Below, one piece after another: positions 33,554 through 35,699 of a DNA stretch of 35,699 nt. Source of the stretch: Caenibacillus caldisaponilyticus (lineage in GTDB: Bacteria > Bacillota > Bacilli > Bacillales > Sporolactobacillaceae). Every line of letters starts with the position of its first letter. Positions within the stretch are counted from its first letter, which is position 1. Location: assembly GCF_002003465.1 (NCBI RefSeq), contig NZ_BDDQ01000043.1, forward strand, positions 1 through 35,699, written 5' to 3'. The translations under genes and the position numbers were made by a program. The notes beneath the pieces are model-generated. The model was not told the origin of the DNA and did no database searches. It was given only the letters and a program-made list of their open reading frames with translations.

Positions 33554-34906
33554 TTATTTCTTCCTGACAAACTGGTAGGCAATCAACAGAAGAATAAACC
33601 AGACGGGCGTGACGAATAACGCAACGCGTGTATCGGAGGCAAACCCTAAAACGACAACGACAAAGACAAAGAAAGCGAGAACGACCCAGTTGATATACGG
33701 GGCGAACGGCATTTTAAACGGATTCTTCTCGGCTTCCTCCGCTTTCAATTTGCGATAGCGCATATGCGCGACCAATATGACGCCCCACACCCAAATAAAG
33801 CAAATCGTCGAGATGCTTGTGACCAAAGTGAAGACTTCATCCGGCAGCAGGTAGTTGAGCCATACGCCGATTAAAAGCACCGCCGTGGAAACCATCAAGG
33901 CCAACGCCGGAATGTTTCGGGCGTTCAAGGATTTCAGCCCATTCGGCGCCTTCCCTTCTTGGCCGAGCACATAAAGCATGCGGCTCGTACTGAAGATCCC
34001 GCTGTTGCATGAAGAAGCCGCCGCCGTCAATACGACGAAATTGATCAGCCCCGCCGCGGACGGGATGCCGATGAGCGAGAACACTTTGACGAACGGGCTG
34101 CTCGCGGGATCCATGCCATTCCACGGATAAATCGACATGATGATCAACAAGGCGCCTACATAAAAAATGAGAATGCGGATCGGAATATTGTTAATGGCTT
34201 TTGGAATCGTCCGCTCCGGATCCAACGTTTCTCCGGCCGTGACGCCGACCAATTCGATGCCGGTGAAGGCGAAGACGGCCATCTGAAAGGCGAGGATAAA
34301 CCCTGAAAACCCGTTCGGGAAAAATCCGCCGTGGCTCCACAAATTAGAAAACGTCGCACGGGTATCATGGCTTTCAAACCCGGCAAGAACCATCACCAAG
34401 CCTATAACGATCAGAGCGATGATGGTAAAAATTTTAATTAAAGCAAACCAAAATTCCATTTCCCCAAAGGCTTTGACCGTCGCCATATTGATCAGGAACA
34501 GAACAAGCACGCAAACCAAAGCGGAAAGCCACTGGGGGACCGAAGGAAACCAATATTTCACGTACACCCCGACGGCCGTGATTTCGGCGATGCCCATGAC
34601 AATCCAGCAGAACCAGTACGTCCAGCCGGTCACAAACCCGGCCCACGGCCCGATAAATGTCTCGGCAAATTCCGCAAACGAGCCCGACGTCGGTTTGTAG
34701 ACCAACAATTCGCCCAAAGCGCGCATCATAAAGAAAAGCATGACGCCGACTATGAGATAGACGAGCATGATCGACGGACCCGCGAGATGGATCGATTTCC
34801 CCGATCCGAGGAACAAACCGGTGCCGATCGCCCCACCGATCGCAATCAGCTGAATATGGCGGTTTCTCAAACCTCTCACCAAGGTTTTTTCATCCGTCTT
34901 TGGCAT
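33554..34906 (-). CDS. Amino acid permease, APC superfamily
   Basis: A 450-residue permease with twelve predicted helices. The first helix begins with the amino acid transporter signature RHIQLIAIGGAIGTGLFLGSG, followed by SGSFAEFAETFIGPWAGFV and the GIELVGVTAGETLDPERTIP segment of the AAT family. It resembles the AapA/CycA/AlaP group that takes up alanine, serine or glycine (including D-forms), but the substrate is not fixed by sequence. The start at 34906 is preceded by AAGGAG 9 nt upstream; an ATG at 34927 has no such site. It is monocistronic: the upstream region is gene-free and downstream genes have their own promoter. Confidence 0.92.
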   Translation of the reverse strand: MPKTDEKTLVRGLRNRHIQLIAIGGAIGTGLFLGSGKSIHLAGPSIMLVYLIVGVMLFFMMRALGELLVYKPTSGSFAEFAETFIGPWAGFVTGWTYWFCWIVMGIAEITAVGVYVKYWFPSVPQWLSALVCVLVLFLINMATVKAFGEMEFWFALIKIFTIIALIVIGLVMVLAGFESHDTRATFSNLWSHGGFFPNGFSGFILAFQMAVFAFTGIELVGVTAGETLDPERTIPKAINNIPIRILIFYVGALLIIMSIYPWNGMDPASSPFVKVFSLIGIPSAAGLINFVVLTAAASSCNSGIFSTSRMLYVLGQEGKAPNGLKSLNARNIPALALMVSTAVLLIGVWLNYLLPDEVFTLVTSISTICFIWVWGVILVAHMRYRKLKAEEAEKNPFKMPFAPYINWVVLAFFVFVVVVLGFASDTRVALFVTPVWFILLLIAYQFVRKK

Positions 34907-35496
34907 CCGCCTCGTCTCCTTCTCCATATGAATTTGGATCTAATTCATGCCCTGCAACAACATACGTTTAGGATATCACAACAAGTCCGGTATCTTAAAT
35001 TCGCGGCGACTGGAAACGCTCCGTTTTATTGATGCGTCCTATCCCTCCAACACTATGAATGGCCCGCAAGCGCGACAGCCGTAGGATGTTCAACTCCAGA
35101 GGTCCCCAACGGCAATGGGTCTGCACCGTGAGGGTTTGGAAAAATACCCACGCAATGGTTCCTTTCACCTCCCGGATGGCGTTCTTCAAGAATATCAAAT
35201 GCGCCATGAAACGGCGGTGATGAATCGGATTGCCATGCTCTGAGATAAGGTGCTACTGTGGTCAAGATGATCTAATGAAGGCCGTTCTTCAGACTTCTTT
35301 CAGCGAGTGCGCTTTGCCAAGGTGTTCTCCCATAAATACCAGGAGCGCCTCTGGTTATTCCCTAAAACGACATTTCTAAATGCATCCGCGGTGACACCGC
35401 TTCCATCCAATTGTTGCTTGTCATTTAGGCATCCAACACCATTCGGCTGGTCACTGTCTTATCGATGGGATTCATACAAATGAAAAGAAGCACGAT
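34907..35496. other. Gene-free stretch next to the right-hand IS element
   Basis: The 590 bp between the permease and the insertion sequence carry short frames on both strands but none with a ribosome binding site or recognisable family. Several minus-strand stretches (about 35240-35440) are protein-like but broken by stops, as in a decayed gene or old transposon remnant. The permease promoter should lie near 34930-35000; no clean hexamer pair could be chosen. Confidence 0.4.
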
Positions 35497-35544
35497 GATG
35501 TATAAAAGTTTGTGTAAAGCATTTTGCTAGACCAAAAGAAAAAA

Positions 35545-35600
35545 GGTAGGGTATTCTCTGATTTAGCCATAACACATTCCAGAGAAAGGAGTACCCTACC
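35545..35600 (+). promoter_or_regulatory. Hairpin holding the transposase ribosome binding site
   Basis: GGTAGGGTATTCTCT (35545-35559) pairs with AGAGAA (35581-35586) and TACCCTACC (35592-35600), leaving AGGAG (35587-35591) as a 5-nt bulge opposite an uninterrupted strand. The stem totals 15 bp and ends one base before the ATG. Transcripts entering from outside the element would form it and hinder translation, a known strategy of insertion sequences. Confidence 0.75.
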
Positions 35601-35601
35601 T

Positions 35602-35699
35602 ATGTCTAAAAGAAGTATACCGAATGTCGACTGGGCAAATCAACTGGAAAGTGTTATTCGTCAATTTGTGAAAGAAAAATTAGAGCTGATTATGCGGGA
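35602..35699 (+). CDS. Transposase, IS256 (mutator) type, N-terminal fragment
   Basis: The first 32 codons are in the window: MSKRSIPNVDWANQLESVIR, then QFVKEKLELIMR. This is the usual N-terminus of IS256/mutator-type transposases in Bacillaceae. The DDE catalytic core lies outside the window. The start ATG at 35602 follows AAAGGAG with a 10-nt spacer, inside a strong hairpin. Confidence 0.8.
   Translation, partial: MSKRSIPNVDWANQLESVIRQFVKEKLELIMR

Larger units (their letters stand above)
35497..35699 (+). mobile_element. IS256-type insertion sequence, left end only
   Basis: The element appears to begin near GATGTATAAAAGTTTGTGTA (35497-35516), similar in style to the GTGTAAA-containing ends of IS256-type elements. 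It continues with a regulatory hairpin and the start of a transposase gene, and leaves the window at its right edge. The outer boundary is approximate because the right end is not visible. Confidence 0.6.

Overview
The window looks like a chromosomal segment from a moderately GC-rich, probably motile and possibly thermophilic Bacillaceae-type Firmicute (Geobacillus/Caldibacillus-like). This is an inference from strong AGGAGG-type ribosome binding sites with frequent GTG/TTG starts, sigma-D-like promoter sequences, heterodimeric ABC exporters, an LnrJKLMN-like five-gene cluster and IS1182/IS256-type insertion sequences. No rRNA, tRNA or CRISPR array was seen. Most genes lie on the minus strand. 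Insertion sequences cut off both ends of the window: an IS1182-type transposase tail at 1-246 and an IS256-type transposase head at 35602-35699.

Layout. (1) 0.5-4.6 kb: a DrrAB-like ABC exporter (491-2235) and an OmpR-type two-component system (2681-4527). Upstream of both transcription units lies the same 19-bp direct-repeat operator at the same distance from a -10-like hexamer, so the two-component system probably controls the exporter and itself. (2) 4.6-8.4 kb: an array of seven imperfect 21-bp tandem repeats, then a large GH38 alpha-mannosidase. (3) 8.7-12.3 kb: a heterodimeric ABC exporter with one degenerate ATP site. (4) 12.8-15.5 kb: a Jag_N-FapA (DUF342) protein whose long leader carries a class I cyclic-di-GMP (GEMM-I) riboswitch followed by an intrinsic terminator. 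(5) 15.9-16.8 kb: RarD permease on the plus strand. (6) 17.1-21.2 kb: a three-gene operon of SDR dehydrogenase, sodium:solute symporter and chemoreceptor, preceded by a perfect sigma-D -10 element. (7) 21.8-23.4 kb: a pirin gene divergent from an HxlR-family regulator. (8) 23.7-25.6 kb: a second chemoreceptor, also with a sigma-D-like promoter. (9) 25.8-27.5 kb: a more AT-rich patch with an ornithine-cyclodeaminase-family gene interrupted by an in-frame stop, and a GNAT acetyltransferase. (10) 27.7-33.0 kb: a histidine kinase, response regulator, ABC ATPase and two permeases in the order of the Bacillus subtilis linearmycin-resistance operon lnrJKLMN. (11) 33.5-34.9 kb: an APC-family amino acid permease.

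Two themes connect the genes. One is envelope defence and export: two complete two-component-plus-ABC modules and one heterodimeric exporter. The other is motility and lifestyle control: a c-di-GMP-sensing leader before a FapA-type gene and two chemoreceptors with sigma-D-like promoters, one of them co-transcribed with a transporter and a dehydrogenase. The strongest candidates for undescribed biology are the riboswitch-FapA unit, the shared operator of the first two-component/ABC module, and the transporter-dehydrogenase-chemoreceptor operon. All functions are read from sequence alone.
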